Of a DNA stretch of 64,000 nucleotides, positions 38,063 to 45,566 are shown one piece after another. The DNA comes from FEN-1139 sp964396375 (GTDB lineage Bacteria; Myxococcota_A; Polyangia; Polyangiales; Polyangiaceae). A program made the position numbers and the translations under genes. How positions within the stretch are numbered: position 1 is the first letter of the stretch; each line of letters opens with the position of its first letter. The stretch lies in NCBI GenBank assembly GCA_964396375.1, contig CAYNEY010000019.1, positions 1 to 64,000 on the forward strand. Direction: 5' to 3'. The notes beneath the pieces are model-generated. The model had not been told where the DNA came from, did no database searches, and was given only the letters and a program-made list of their open reading frames with translations.

Positions 38063-38281
38063 TCATGGCGACGCCCACCAATCCAGGGCCGCGGTTCTTC
38101 TCCTCCCCCGCTCCTCGAACTCCACGCGACGGCGCCGGCCTGTCCGCACAAACCGTCCCACGTTCCAGCGCCCACCGTAGAGACGAGCGACCTCGGCTTG
38201 AATCGCATCGAGGGGCACGCCGGGGTCAACAATCACGGCGACGGGCCGTCCCTGAAACAGCACGTAGTCACGGGTTGGCAC
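38063..38281 (-). CDS. Small basic protein of unknown function
   Basis: 72 residues from a GTG at 38281 that has a strong AGGAAGGGGG site a few bases upstream. Residues 1-25 (YVLFQGRPVAVIVDPGVPLD) look like a beta hairpin, and the rest is an Arg-rich, probably DNA- or RNA-binding, segment ending ALDWWASP. It lies 28 bases after the preceding small gene and 57 before the next, so the three probably form one transcript. I do not recognise the family. Confidence 0.55.
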   Translation of the reverse strand: MPTRDYVLFQGRPVAVIVDPGVPLDAIQAEVARLYGGRWNVGRFVRTGRRRRVEFEERGRRRTAALDWWASP

Positions 38282-38309
38282 TGGGTCCCCCTTCCTGCTC
38301 GGACCGCCG

Positions 38310-38459
38310 TCAAAGGCGTTCTTGGTGTTTCCGAACCGCCTCGGGGTGTGAGGTCTTCTTCGGGCGCTTCGCTTTGGTCGCCCGAGGCACCTCGCTCGAC
38401 CGCTTCAACACGCGCAGTCGAGCGTTCAACAAATCGAGTCTGATTGCCGGGGCATTCAT
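38310..38459 (-). CDS. 49-residue basic protein, first gene of a small operon
   Basis: ATG at 38459 with AGGGGGTG five bases upstream, stop TGA at 38310-38312. It begins MNAPAIRLDLLNARLRVLKR and continues Lys/Arg-rich to HQERL. The N-terminal half should be an amphipathic helix and the C-terminal half is strongly basic. The well-placed ribosome-binding site, the ribosome-binding site of the next gene 28 bases downstream and the composition support a real gene that is easily missed because of its length. Function unknown; nucleic-acid binding is a guess from charge. Confidence 0.5.
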   Translation of the reverse strand: MNAPAIRLDLLNARLRVLKRSSEVPRATKAKRPKKTSHPEAVRKHQERL

Positions 38460-38517
38460 CGCTCACCCCCTGGCCGAATTGGCGCCTTCAGTGGACCCGA
38501 TCCACAATTGATCGGCC

Positions 38518-38700
38518 ATGCCTCCCACGGCTCCGAAGCTCGACCCGGTAACCCTCTCGCTCCTCAACGCGCCGGAAGACGACGAAGAGGAGACGGAGGA
38601 GGAGCACCGCATGGTGGAGGAATCGAGGGAGTCCCTTCGACGAGGAGAGCCGACGGTGTCCCTTGAAGACCTCGCCCGCGAATTCGGTATCAAGCTGTGA
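38518..38700 (+). CDS. Antitoxin of a RelE-type toxin-antitoxin pair
   Basis: 60 residues, strongly acidic in the middle (EDDEEETEEEHRM) with a C-terminal SLEDLAREFGIKL typical of antitoxins that precede RelE/ParE toxins. The GTG of the toxin overlaps the stop as GTGA (38697-38700), the usual translational coupling. The antitoxin would neutralise the toxin by direct binding and probably autoregulate the pair. No DNA-binding domain is recognisable in so short a sequence. Confidence 0.8.
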   Translation: MPPTAPKLDPVTLSLLNAPEDDEEETEEEHRMVEESRESLRRGEPTVSLEDLAREFGIKL

Positions 38701-38951
38701 GCTGGACGGTCGAATTCACGAAGCCGGCGCGGCGGGAAATGCAGGGACTCGACGTGCAGGTTCGCGGTCGGGTCATTGTCGCGATCCATCGGTACGCGAC
38801 CGAGGGTTTCGGCGACGCCAAGCATCTGCGTGGAACGTCCGGAGAGTATCGGCTTCGGGTCGGTGACTACCGCGTCCGTTTCGCCCTCGACAACGCGCGC
38901 GGCCAAATGGTCGTTCTGGGTGTTGCCCACCGTCGCGAGGTTTACCGGTAG
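38697..38951 (+). CDS. RelE/ParE-family toxin
   Basis: 84 residues from a GTG at 38697. Pattern of the family: WTVEFTKPARREMQGLD at the start, central VIVAIHRYATEGFGDAKHL, then the signature strands GEYRLRVGDYRVRFALD and VVLGVAHRREVY at the end. RelE members cut mRNA on the ribosome and ParE members poison gyrase; the conserved Arg and Tyr near the C-terminus fit the RelE side slightly better. It probably stabilises the integrated element. Confidence 0.88.
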   Translation: MSWTVEFTKPARREMQGLDVQVRGRVIVAIHRYATEGFGDAKHLRGTSGEYRLRVGDYRVRFALDNARGQMVVLGVAHRREVYR

Positions 38952-38962
38952 GTGCTGGGCGC

Positions 38963-39172
38963 TCATGACCGCTCCCCCTCGGTCCGGCGCGTGCGCTCGA
39001 CGTCGAGACTCACCACCCCCACGCGGGCGGTCCGGCGTGCCTCGAGCTCACTGGCCAACAGTGCTACGGTCGACCACTCGCCGGCCATCGTCGCGCCTTC
39101 GATCGCACGCGCGAGGGCGAACTCAACGGGGCCGCCATTGCCCCGCTGGCGACACACTGTGCTCCAAATCAC
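38963..39172 (-). CDS. Small helical protein at the element edge
   Basis: 69 residues from a GTG at 39172, or 64 from a GTG at 39157 that has GGAG just upstream. The body is ALARAIEGATMAGEWSTVAL then LASELEARRTARVGVVSLD, a helical hairpin ending in a basic tail. Composition looks like protein and the stop is 12 bases past the convergent toxin gene. I do not recognise a function. Confidence 0.5.
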   Translation of the reverse strand: MIWSTVCRQRGNGGPVEFALARAIEGATMAGEWSTVALLASELEARRTARVGVVSLDVERTRRTEGERS

Positions 39173-39230
39173 ACACTTTTGGCGTCTGTGTTCGCGTACT
39201 TACGGGCTCGCCCGACCGGCCGTTGCTTTC

Positions 39231-39270
39231 TAAATCCCCCGCGTCTGCCATTCCGCCAAGGGGCCGTGGG
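39231..39270. repeat. Right attachment site: fragment of tRNA-Leu
   Basis: Perfect copy of 34940-34979, that is, the 5' half of tRNA-Leu from the anticodon loop on, without the 3' half. Similarity to the region right of the left copy continues less perfectly for about 160 bases (for example GATGCTGGTTCGT is shared), so this is the end of a second related element, not simply displaced chromosomal sequence. Confidence 0.9.
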
Positions 39271-39344
39271 AGCTGTTTCGATGCTGGTTCGTCGTCAACC
39301 GTGGGGGGTAAAGGCAGGTTCGTCGGGGCCATCCTCGGACAATT

Positions 39345-39430
39345 GTGGAACTGCCAGCATGGCCAATCGGCCGAAGCGCTCAGAATCCAAGCTCCTTAGC
39401 CGATCTCAGCTGCCGCGGGTAGCAGTTTGG
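39345..39430 (-). pseudogene. C-terminal remnant of a second tyrosine integrase
   Basis: On the minus strand the frame gives NCYPRQLRSAKELGF, then a stop, matching NRYRRQARSAKELGL of the integrase at 35050-36061. The two lie at the same distance and orientation from their 40-bp repeats. Everything upstream of the nucleophile Tyr region is gone. This marks an older integration at the same tRNA. Confidence 0.7.
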
Positions 39431-39485
39431 CAAAAGCCAGCACCGGGTGCGTCTTCGACCCGGCGGCGGGCAAGGACCCCAACCA

Positions 39486-40409
39486 TCACTTCGGTCGGGC
39501 CCAGCCCCGGTAGGTAGTCTTCACGAACTCTCCGATCGGGGTGCAGCTCGTCTGAAACCGGGAGGCAGCACCTGGAGGAAGCTCTCGATCCTCCGCGTAG
39601 GTATGGCAAAGCCCCATAACCTTACCCGACGCAGAGGAGAGGACGATCTCGACCTGCGGGAAGCTCACCGACACCAGCTCCCGGTTCCTGAGCTTGCCCT
39701 CGAACTGCCACCCCGAATACTCCTCCTTCCGAGGTTTCATCGCCTCCACGACAATCGCGCGGAGATCGGGACTCGCGAAGCCATCGAGGGCCCGCGCCTT
39801 GGCCTCGAACTTCACCGACGCATAGCTGGGGGGCTTGGTGACCAGCACCGTCATGGGTGCGGTCTCTCCGGGACCAAGATCACTTCTATGCGGATAGCCC
39901 AGATGCGAGCCCAACTCCTCCCCCTGGTCGTCAAGCAGCACCGCACGCACTTGAGGCTTTCCAACCACAACCGAAGACTCATTCTTCACTCTGCCATAGA
40001 ACCACAGCGCTCCGATGCTCGAAACATGCTTCTCGTCGAGCGTGAAGGTAACCTTGGCTGCACCCTCAGCCGCGGCGGGCGTCGGTTTCGACTTGGCGAT
40101 GAGTGTCTCGAGATCGACCGTGGTTCCGGAAGCGGGTGGCCTTGGCTGAGTGTCTCGAGATGACCCCACCGGGTCCACCTTGTAGGCCCATATCACCGCC
40201 AAGAGAACCACAGCCAACACCACCAGGCCGACCACAGATCCTACCACGAGTAGCACTATCCCCAGGGAATGGGGCGCTCGGGCCTGCTGCTCCCGCGCTT
40301 CCGCTACCCGAAACATCTGGGTGCAGTACTGGCAGGTGAGCTCGGTGGCACCGCTGGGAGGCGCCAAGGGTGCGCCGCAATGGGGGCAGAGGAGCCTCAA
40401 GATCCGCAT
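39486..40409 (-). CDS. Zinc-ribbon single-span membrane protein
   Basis: 307 residues. An N-terminal zinc ribbon (Cys8, Cys11, Cys26, Cys29: CPHCGAPL...CQYCTQMF) is followed by one long hydrophobic span at about 48-76 and a Pro-rich linker. The C-terminal about 190 residues carry two beta-rich repeats resembling FxLYD-type domains (TFTLDEKHVSSIGALWFYGR and EEYSGWQFEGKLRNRELVSV). The zinc ribbon should be cytoplasmic and the repeats extracytoplasmic. Function unknown. It diverges from thiD with 78 bases between starts. Confidence 0.7.
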   Translation of the reverse strand: MRILRLLCPHCGAPLAPPSGATELTCQYCTQMFRVAEAREQQARAPHSLGIVLLVVGSVVGLVVLAVVLLAVIWAYKVDPVGSSRDTQPRPPASGTTVDLETLIAKSKPTPAAAEGAAKVTFTLDEKHVSSIGALWFYGRVKNESSVVVGKPQVRAVLLDDQGEELGSHLGYPHRSDLGPGETAPMTVLVTKPPSYASVKFEAKARALDGFASPDLRAIVVEAMKPRKEEYSGWQFEGKLRNRELVSVSFPQVEIVLSSASGKVMGLCHTYAEDRELPPGAASRFQTSCTPIGEFVKTTYRGWARPK

Positions 40410-40487
40410 CGCAGAAGTCTACCCGAAGTACCCTCCTCCCCAAAAGGGAACTCTGGCACCGCGCGCCCGGTTTGCTATGGCCGAATC

Positions 40488-41318
40488 ATGATTCCGCGCG
40501 TTCTTTGCATCGCTGGCTCGGACTCGTCGGGTGGAGCAGGCATCCAGGCCGACATCAAGACGGTGACAGCCCTTGGCGGCTACGCTGCTACCGCCATCAC
40601 TGCGCTCACCGCCCAGAACACCACCGGGGTGGCTGGGATCTTGCCCATCGAGCCGAGGTTCGTCGCCCAGCAGCTCGAGATGGTGTTGACTGACGTTGGC
40701 GCTGACGCGATCAAAACTGGAATGTTGAACTCAGCCGAGACCATAGAGATCGTGGTGCGTACTCTCGAACGCTTCGCGCCCAGCACCCCTCTCGTCGTCG
40801 ATCCGGTGATGATCGCGAAGGGCGGCGCTTCGCTGCTGGATCCCACCGCGCTGTTCACACTGAAGTCACGACTTCTCCCGCGCGCTGCCCTCCTTACTCC
40901 CAATGCCCCCGAGGCCGCCGCGCTCACGGGTCTCCCACTGGAATCCTTGGCGGACGCGTCTGATGTGCTCGACGCCCTCCTCGAGCTCGGTGCCGGCGCC
41001 GTTCTCCTGAAAGGCGCGCATCTTCCGGGCGACGAGATCGTCGACATCTTACGCACCGCTGACGGTGAGGAACAACGGTTCACCCACAGTCGGATCGCAA
41101 CCAGCTCGACACACGGCACGGGGTGCACCTTGGCCTCGGCCATCGCCTTCGGGATCGCGGATGGCCTCAGGCTGCGAGACAGTATCATGCGAGCCGAGAG
41201 CTACCTGCGGCAGGCCATCCTCACCGCACCGGGCTTCGGCCGGGGCCATGGACCACTACACCACGCTCATCCGCTCCGGATGCCCGACGATCCGGAGCTA
41301 GTCGAACCGGCGATATAG
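40488..41318 (+). CDS. thiD: Hydroxymethylpyrimidine/phosphomethylpyrimidine kinase
   Basis: 276 residues from the ATG at 40488 (a much longer in-frame extension is rejected). It phosphorylates HMP and HMP-P with ATP in thiamine synthesis. Seen: VLCIAGSDSSGGAGIQADIK at the N-terminus (substrate-binding), ALTAQNTTGV, VDPVMIAKGG, and STHGTGCTLASAIAFG with the anion hole and catalytic Cys near the end. Length is typical. No other thiamine gene is nearby. The stop overlaps the 3' end of the convergent glycosidase gene by 21 bases. Confidence 0.95.
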   Translation: MIPRVLCIAGSDSSGGAGIQADIKTVTALGGYAATAITALTAQNTTGVAGILPIEPRFVAQQLEMVLTDVGADAIKTGMLNSAETIEIVVRTLERFAPSTPLVVDPVMIAKGGASLLDPTALFTLKSRLLPRAALLTPNAPEAAALTGLPLESLADASDVLDALLELGAGAVLLKGAHLPGDEIVDILRTADGEEQRFTHSRIATSSTHGTGCTLASAIAFGIADGLRLRDSIMRAESYLRQAILTAPGFGRGHGPLHHAHPLRMPDDPELVEPAI

Positions 41319-42524
41319 CGCCGCCAGCGCGTCGTAAGCGGGTCGAGGCACCCGGTCGACGTCGACCAGACCCCACCACTCCTCGTTGAAGGTCAGATCT
41401 GGGTACGGTCCACCACCGGGGGCGACGCCACCAACATCATGGCTGGTTGGGGAGCCTGCCTTCCACCACTCGTCGCTCCACTCGAACAGTGTTCCTCCGA
41501 GACAGTTACCATTGGGTGTAAGCGCCGAGGACTGACTGAGGATCTCCTCGGTCAGCGCGAGCACCGCCTCGGCCTGGCTTTCCGGATCTTCGCGTCCAAG
41601 CAAGGTGTTGTAGGCGTCGGCTCCATACTCTGCGAAGAAAAAGGGCTTAGAACTCAGTTCCTTGAACTCCGCGAAGCGCTCTCCGAAGGATATGCCACTG
41701 TAGACGTTGACTCCCCAAACGTCGATCAGCGGCATATTGGCGATCACCTCGGCGGGAGGCAGTTCGCCATAGACAGTGGCGATCGGGAGCGATGTGTCGA
41801 TCTCGCGGATCAACGCGGCCGCCTCGTTCATATGCGTGAGAGCCGACTCTTGGTCCTCGACAGCGCCGTAATTCCACTCATTGCCTATCAACCACATCAG
41901 CACCGCTCGATGGCCACGCAGCGCCTCAACCCGAGAACGAATCGTATCCACATCTGGCACCCCTCCGTAGTGTACCGTCGGAAGTACTCGGATTTCGGCC
42001 TCGAGGAGCAGGTCGAGGACGGTTGAATCGAGAACAGGCTCGTAGGTGCGAACAGCGTTGATCCGAGCGGCCTGCATCAAGGGGATGTCAATCGCTGTGG
42101 CCGCCGCGAAATCGAGATCGGCGGGGTGATTTCCCCCCTTCGGAATCGGGTTCCAGCACACGCCGCGTATGTGAAACGGTAAGCCGTCCACCAGAAGCTG
42201 ATGGCCGTCCACCATCACACCCGTCCGTCCTCCGACACCCACGCCGCCTTGCCCCGCGCCGCCTTGCCCCACGCCGCCTTGCCCCACGCCGCCTTGCCCC
42301 NNNNNNNNNNNNNNNNNNNNNNNNNNNNNNNNNNNNNNNNNNNNNNNNNNNNNNNNNNNNNNNNNNNNNNNNNNNNNNNNNNNNNNNNNNNNNNNNNNNN
42401 CCACGCCGCCTTGCCCCACGCCGCCTTGCCCCGCGCCGCCTTGCCCCACGCCGCCATTTGGTTCGACCGCGTTACCACCGCAGGCCCAGAGGACGCCGAC
42501 ACCAAAAAGCAGCCACTTGCTCAT
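41298..42524 (-). CDS. Clan GH-A glycosidase lipoprotein with Gly-rich linker
   Basis: From the ATG at 42524 (GAGGAG just upstream) a signal ends VLWACGG with Cys15. A linker of GQGGV/GQGGA units follows and contains the 100-N gap, so its true length is unknown. The catalytic part is a TIM barrel of the GH2/GH5 type: PFHIRGVCWNPIPKG at the first strand, LMWLIGNEWNYG with the acid/base Glu on strand 4 and PFFFAEYGADAY with the nucleophile Glu on strand 7. It is probably outer-membrane anchored and cleaves a beta-linked glycan. It diverges from an SGNH esterase gene with 86 bases between them. Confidence 0.82.
   Translation of the reverse strand: MSKWLLFGVGVLWACGGNAVEPNGGVGQGGAGQGGVGQGGVXXXXXXXXXXXXXXXXXXXXXXXXXXXXXXXXXXGQGGVGQGGVGQGGAGQGGVGVGGRTGVMVDGHQLLVDGLPFHIRGVCWNPIPKGGNHPADLDFAAATAIDIPLMQAARINAVRTYEPVLDSTVLDLLLEAEIRVLPTVHYGGVPDVDTIRSRVEALRGHRAVLMWLIGNEWNYGAVEDQESALTHMNEAAALIREIDTSLPIATVYGELPPAEVIANMPLIDVWGVNVYSGISFGERFAEFKELSSKPFFFAEYGADAYNTLLGREDPESQAEAVLALTEEILSQSSALTPNGNCLGGTLFEWSDEWWKAGSPTSHDVGGVAPGGGPYPDLTFNEEWWGLVDVDRVPRPAYDALAALYRRFD
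42301..42400. other. Assembly gap (100 N)
   Basis: Exactly 100 N, the standard size for a gap of unknown length, in the middle of GCCTTGCCCCAC-type coding repeats. The gap is probably caused by repeat collapse. The flanking repeats are in frame on both sides only if the missing length is one more than a multiple of three, which cannot be tested here. Confidence 0.98.
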
Positions 42525-42610
42525 GCTCCTCGATTCTACACACCGGGTCCAACCGTGGGTGACAAATCGGCCTTGCTGGACTCCCATCGCCCCCGCATGA
42601 TCCGCACATC

Positions 42611-43483
42611 ATGCGACATCTTCCCCTCCTCCTTCTCCTCACGGTTGGTTGCTCGGATTCCGAGCTGGCCGGCGAAAACTCCGCGGAAGGAATCCATCTG
42701 GCGGGGATCGGTGACAGCATCATGCAGGGCTTCGACGCCACCCCCTGCAACGCCCCGATCTGCTTCGATCAGCCCGAGTATTCGTTCGCCCAGGGCACAA
42801 CTCCTGAAGTCAACTCCTTGCTCTCGCGCCTCGGGAGCCCTCCGAGCACCTTCGTATCGGTGTCAGGTGCCGAGATGGTCGGGGGCCGCAACAACGCGCT
42901 GGCTCAAGCAAGAAGGCTCTGCGACACAGCAGTATCCCCAACCCATGTCGTGGTTCTGCTCGGCGCGAACGATCTGTGCGGTGCCTCGACCCTCGAGGAT
43001 CTACCCGGCGCCGACGAGCTCTCCAGCGCGTTGGAGGAGGCCCTCTTGCTTCTCACCTCGAGTTCGTGTGATCTGTCCCGCGACGCGGCGATCCACGTCC
43101 TCTCCATCCCCAGGCTCGATCTCTTGACCTCGGCCGGGCGCGCGAAGACTGATGCCAACTGCGTCGAAATCTGGTCTGAGTACGATATATGCCCAATCGC
43201 CACGCAGGCCGAGTCCGCCGACGTGACGGAGGCCATCGCGAATCGAATTGCAGAGGTCAATTCTGCGCTTGAGGCCACCACACACAAGGTCGCGGACGGC
43301 CTGGCTCGAGACCGAACGCTCACCCTCTCCTACGACTCTTCGGTCGGCTCCTATCGCTTCGCACCTGACGATCTCTCGAGTGTGGATTGCTTTCATCCCT
43401 CGGTTGAAGGACAAGCCAAGCTGGCTTGTTTGGCGTGGGAAGGGTGGTTGGGCGAGGGCAACTCGCTGAGCTGCCTCGAATGA
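42611..43483 (+). CDS. SGNH/GDSL-type hydrolase lipoprotein
   Basis: 290 residues. The signal ends LLLTVGC with Cys14. Esterase motifs are in order: block I GIGDSIMQGF with nucleophile Ser36, block III LLGANDLCG with the oxyanion Asn, and block V DCFHPSVEG with the catalytic Asp and His near residue 260. Several extra Cys suggest disulfides. Such enzymes deacetylate or de-esterify lipids and polysaccharides outside the cytoplasm. The divergent partner is a glycosidase lipoprotein, so joint attack on a decorated polysaccharide is plausible but inferred. Confidence 0.85.
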   Translation: MRHLPLLLLLTVGCSDSELAGENSAEGIHLAGIGDSIMQGFDATPCNAPICFDQPEYSFAQGTTPEVNSLLSRLGSPPSTFVSVSGAEMVGGRNNALAQARRLCDTAVSPTHVVVLLGANDLCGASTLEDLPGADELSSALEEALLLLTSSSCDLSRDAAIHVLSIPRLDLLTSAGRAKTDANCVEIWSEYDICPIATQAESADVTEAIANRIAEVNSALEATTHKVADGLARDRTLTLSYDSSVGSYRFAPDDLSSVDCFHPSVEGQAKLACLAWEGWLGEGNSLSCLE

Positions 43484-43489
43484 ATTCCC

Positions 43490-45526
43490 CTAGCGAAGCT
43501 TGGCTTCCCGGAGCTCACACAGGCAGTCGGCAGCCGTGCTCGCTTGCCACACACCAAGTTCCTCCAACATGCTGTCAACCACCTGAGGAAGCTGTGCCGA
43601 GAGCTCACGGCGCCCCGAATCCCGAAGCGCCGTAAGCTCGGTCGTGCCCGTGCTGCGGTGGACAATCAGCCGGTAGTGCTCACCAATCAGCGCTGTCTTC
43701 GGCTCGTAGCGCGGTGCCGCTCGCTCGACCAAGGCTGCGCGAGCCCGCAGCTCCGCCTCGTTCCGTACCGGCTCGGTCGCGTGCTTGTAGATGGTCTCTC
43801 CCCGAAGCGAGAAGGCCTCAGCAACCACCGTCCGTGACACAGGCGGGATCTGGGGGAGGAGGCTCACTCCAGTCAACAGCCGTTCCGTCTGCTCGAGACC
43901 CAGAAAGTGGAGCACGGTGGGCGTGATGTCGGCGAGCTGCACGGTACCCGGTACGCGTCTTCCCCTACTTCCCGGAACTAGCATCACAAACGGGATATCA
44001 GTGAGGAAAGAATCCAAGTACACGTGATGTCCGAAGTATCCACGCTCACCGAGAGCCTCACCATGATCGGCGAAGATGAAAATCAGGGAGTCCTCCAGCC
44101 ATCCTGTGGTCTCGAGCTCACGAAAGATTTGTCCTAGACGGGCATCCATCAACGCCGCACCACTCAGATATTTCTGCCTGCGACTGTCACCAAAATCGAA
44201 GCCGGAATGCTTTTTGTACGGGGTGTGGGCATCCGCCAGATGCAGCCACAAACACCCGGTTTTGCCGCCGACCCGCCAGCTCTGCAATTGTTCGCGAGCC
44301 AACCCGACGGCATGATCGGCTCCACGATGAAAGGTAACCTCGGCGCCGCTCAGAACATACCGGCGAAATCCCTCCAGACGGTACCACTTGTCATCAGGAA
44401 GGATAGCGCGGATCTGACCCACCCGAGCCCCGATCTGCTCGAAGAGCGTCGCTGGGCGGGTCGGCGCCAACAGGATACGCCTTGGCAGAAGCCCAGTGAG
44501 CGCACTGCCCATGGCGAGCAACGTGGCAGGATAAGGTGAGTACGCGCGCTCCGGAACCAACCCCTGTGCAGCGATGCGAGTGAGCTCGGGCATCACCGGG
44601 CGCCCCCCCTCAGTTGCGCCAACCACGTCCGCGCGCAGACCATCGAGCGAAATCATGATCACGTTGCGCCGCCGTTCAAAAGTGAGCTCGGGTGGTACTG
44701 ATCCCCACGCTGCACGCGGCGAGACGGCACACACGTCGGCATGCATCTCCGGGATGGAAAAGGCGAGGCGGCGCGCCGCAGGTCCGGGTTCTCCCACCAT
44801 CACCTCGAAGAGTCGCGCACTGGTCTCCGCTCGCAGTACTGCTCCCCGCCCGACTTCGAGGTGAGCCGAACGCGATATCATCACCGCGAGCCCACACATC
44901 AGCAAAGCCAGAGCCTGCGGCGCACGCACCGCGGCGTACCCGTCCAATCCGCGCAGCAACAGCGTCGCGCTGGTGACCGTAGTCATCCCCACCGCAATCG
45001 GGATCAGAAAGCCGTACGCGGTACCCACGAGCACCATCCATGCAGAAGCGCTCACTGTGAAGCCAAGCCCTACGCACGACCACCACCCCCAAGTCCTCCG
45101 ACCGCGCATCGCGAGCACCCCAATCACAACCATCATGCCCACCAGCACCGTGAGTGTACCCCCGTACACGGTGCTGCCGAGGCCACGTGTCACCACCCCG
45201 TCGCCCGAGGCCAGCTCGAGCGCTGCCGGATGGATGACTGCGACACCGAGCGCCCCAAGCAGGACGGGCCAGAGCCATCGCGACACACGCGGAGCCACCC
45301 GCGCCAAGAGCTCTCCAACGCCCAGTACGACAGCCGCGGGCAGGGTCGACCAAATCCCGAGCACCAGAAGATAGGTGAGCCCACCCAACCCGATCGACCT
45401 CCCATTGGTAACGGTGGTCAATTCGACCAGGAGCGCAAGGGCGAAAGTACCACAGAGGCACCCCCACCATGACAAGAAGGAGAAAGGGATCTCACCAAGC
45501 CAGTCACGACGTGTCACGGCACTCAT
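43490..45526 (-). CDS. Membrane-anchored alkaline-phosphatase-fold (sulfatase/LTA-synthase-like) transferase
   Basis: 678 residues from the ATG at 45526, with GAGGTG six bases upstream; ATG 45532 and GTG 45535 are alternatives. The first about 250 residues hold seven or so hydrophobic spans. The catalytic part has IMISLDGLRAD (metal Asp), a loop AYSPYPATLLAM where sulfatases have C-x-P-x-R, HLADAHTPY, and FADHGEALGERGYFGHH (metal Asp and His). The missing Cys/Ser-x-P-x-R signature argues against a classical sulfatase; a Thr or Ser nucleophile as in phosphoglycerol or phosphoethanolamine transferases is more likely. It lies 40 bases after a CDP-glycerol transferase-family gene, which suggests a common polymer. 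Confidence 0.78.
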   Translation of the reverse strand: MSAVTRRDWLGEIPFSFLSWWGCLCGTFALALLVELTTVTNGRSIGLGGLTYLLVLGIWSTLPAAVVLGVGELLARVAPRVSRWLWPVLLGALGVAVIHPAALELASGDGVVTRGLGSTVYGGTLTVLVGMMVVIGVLAMRGRRTWGWWSCVGLGFTVSASAWMVLVGTAYGFLIPIAVGMTTVTSATLLLRGLDGYAAVRAPQALALLMCGLAVMISRSAHLEVGRGAVLRAETSARLFEVMVGEPGPAARRLAFSIPEMHADVCAVSPRAAWGSVPPELTFERRRNVIMISLDGLRADVVGATEGGRPVMPELTRIAAQGLVPERAYSPYPATLLAMGSALTGLLPRRILLAPTRPATLFEQIGARVGQIRAILPDDKWYRLEGFRRYVLSGAEVTFHRGADHAVGLAREQLQSWRVGGKTGCLWLHLADAHTPYKKHSGFDFGDSRRQKYLSGAALMDARLGQIFRELETTGWLEDSLIFIFADHGEALGERGYFGHHVYLDSFLTDIPFVMLVPGSRGRRVPGTVQLADITPTVLHFLGLEQTERLLTGVSLLPQIPPVSRTVVAEAFSLRGETIYKHATEPVRNEAELRARAALVERAAPRYEPKTALIGEHYRLIVHRSTGTTELTALRDSGRRELSAQLPQVVDSMLEELGVWQASTAADCLCELREAKLR

Positions 45527-45566
45527 CCTCATCACCTCAAGCTCTCAACCCACCCCAACTCAAAGG

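Larger units (their letters stand above)
34940..39270. mobile_element. Compact integrated element (about 4.3 kb) at tRNA-Leu
   Basis: It is bounded by a perfect 40-bp direct repeat (34940-34979 and 39231-39270). Contents in order: integrase pseudogene (minus, next to the tRNA), Tn5/IS4-type transposase pseudogene (plus), truncated excisionase-like gene (minus), a small HTH-like gene and three further small genes (all minus), a RelE-type toxin-antitoxin pair (plus) and one small gene (minus). Integrase next to the tRNA and att repeats at both ends define an integrative element. There are no conjugation or replication genes, so it is a mobilised island or satellite-like element. The integrase is broken, so it is probably fixed in place. 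Confidence 0.85.

Noticed and set aside
38463..38966. 167-codon minus-strand frame opposite the toxin-antitoxin genes
   Set aside because: The toxin and antitoxin have clear family features and coupling. The opposite frame has none.
42201..42300. Possible CRISPR-like array in the GCCTTGCCCCAC repeats around the N gap
   Set aside because: The units are 15 bp without spacers and read in frame as GQGGV in a lipoprotein linker.
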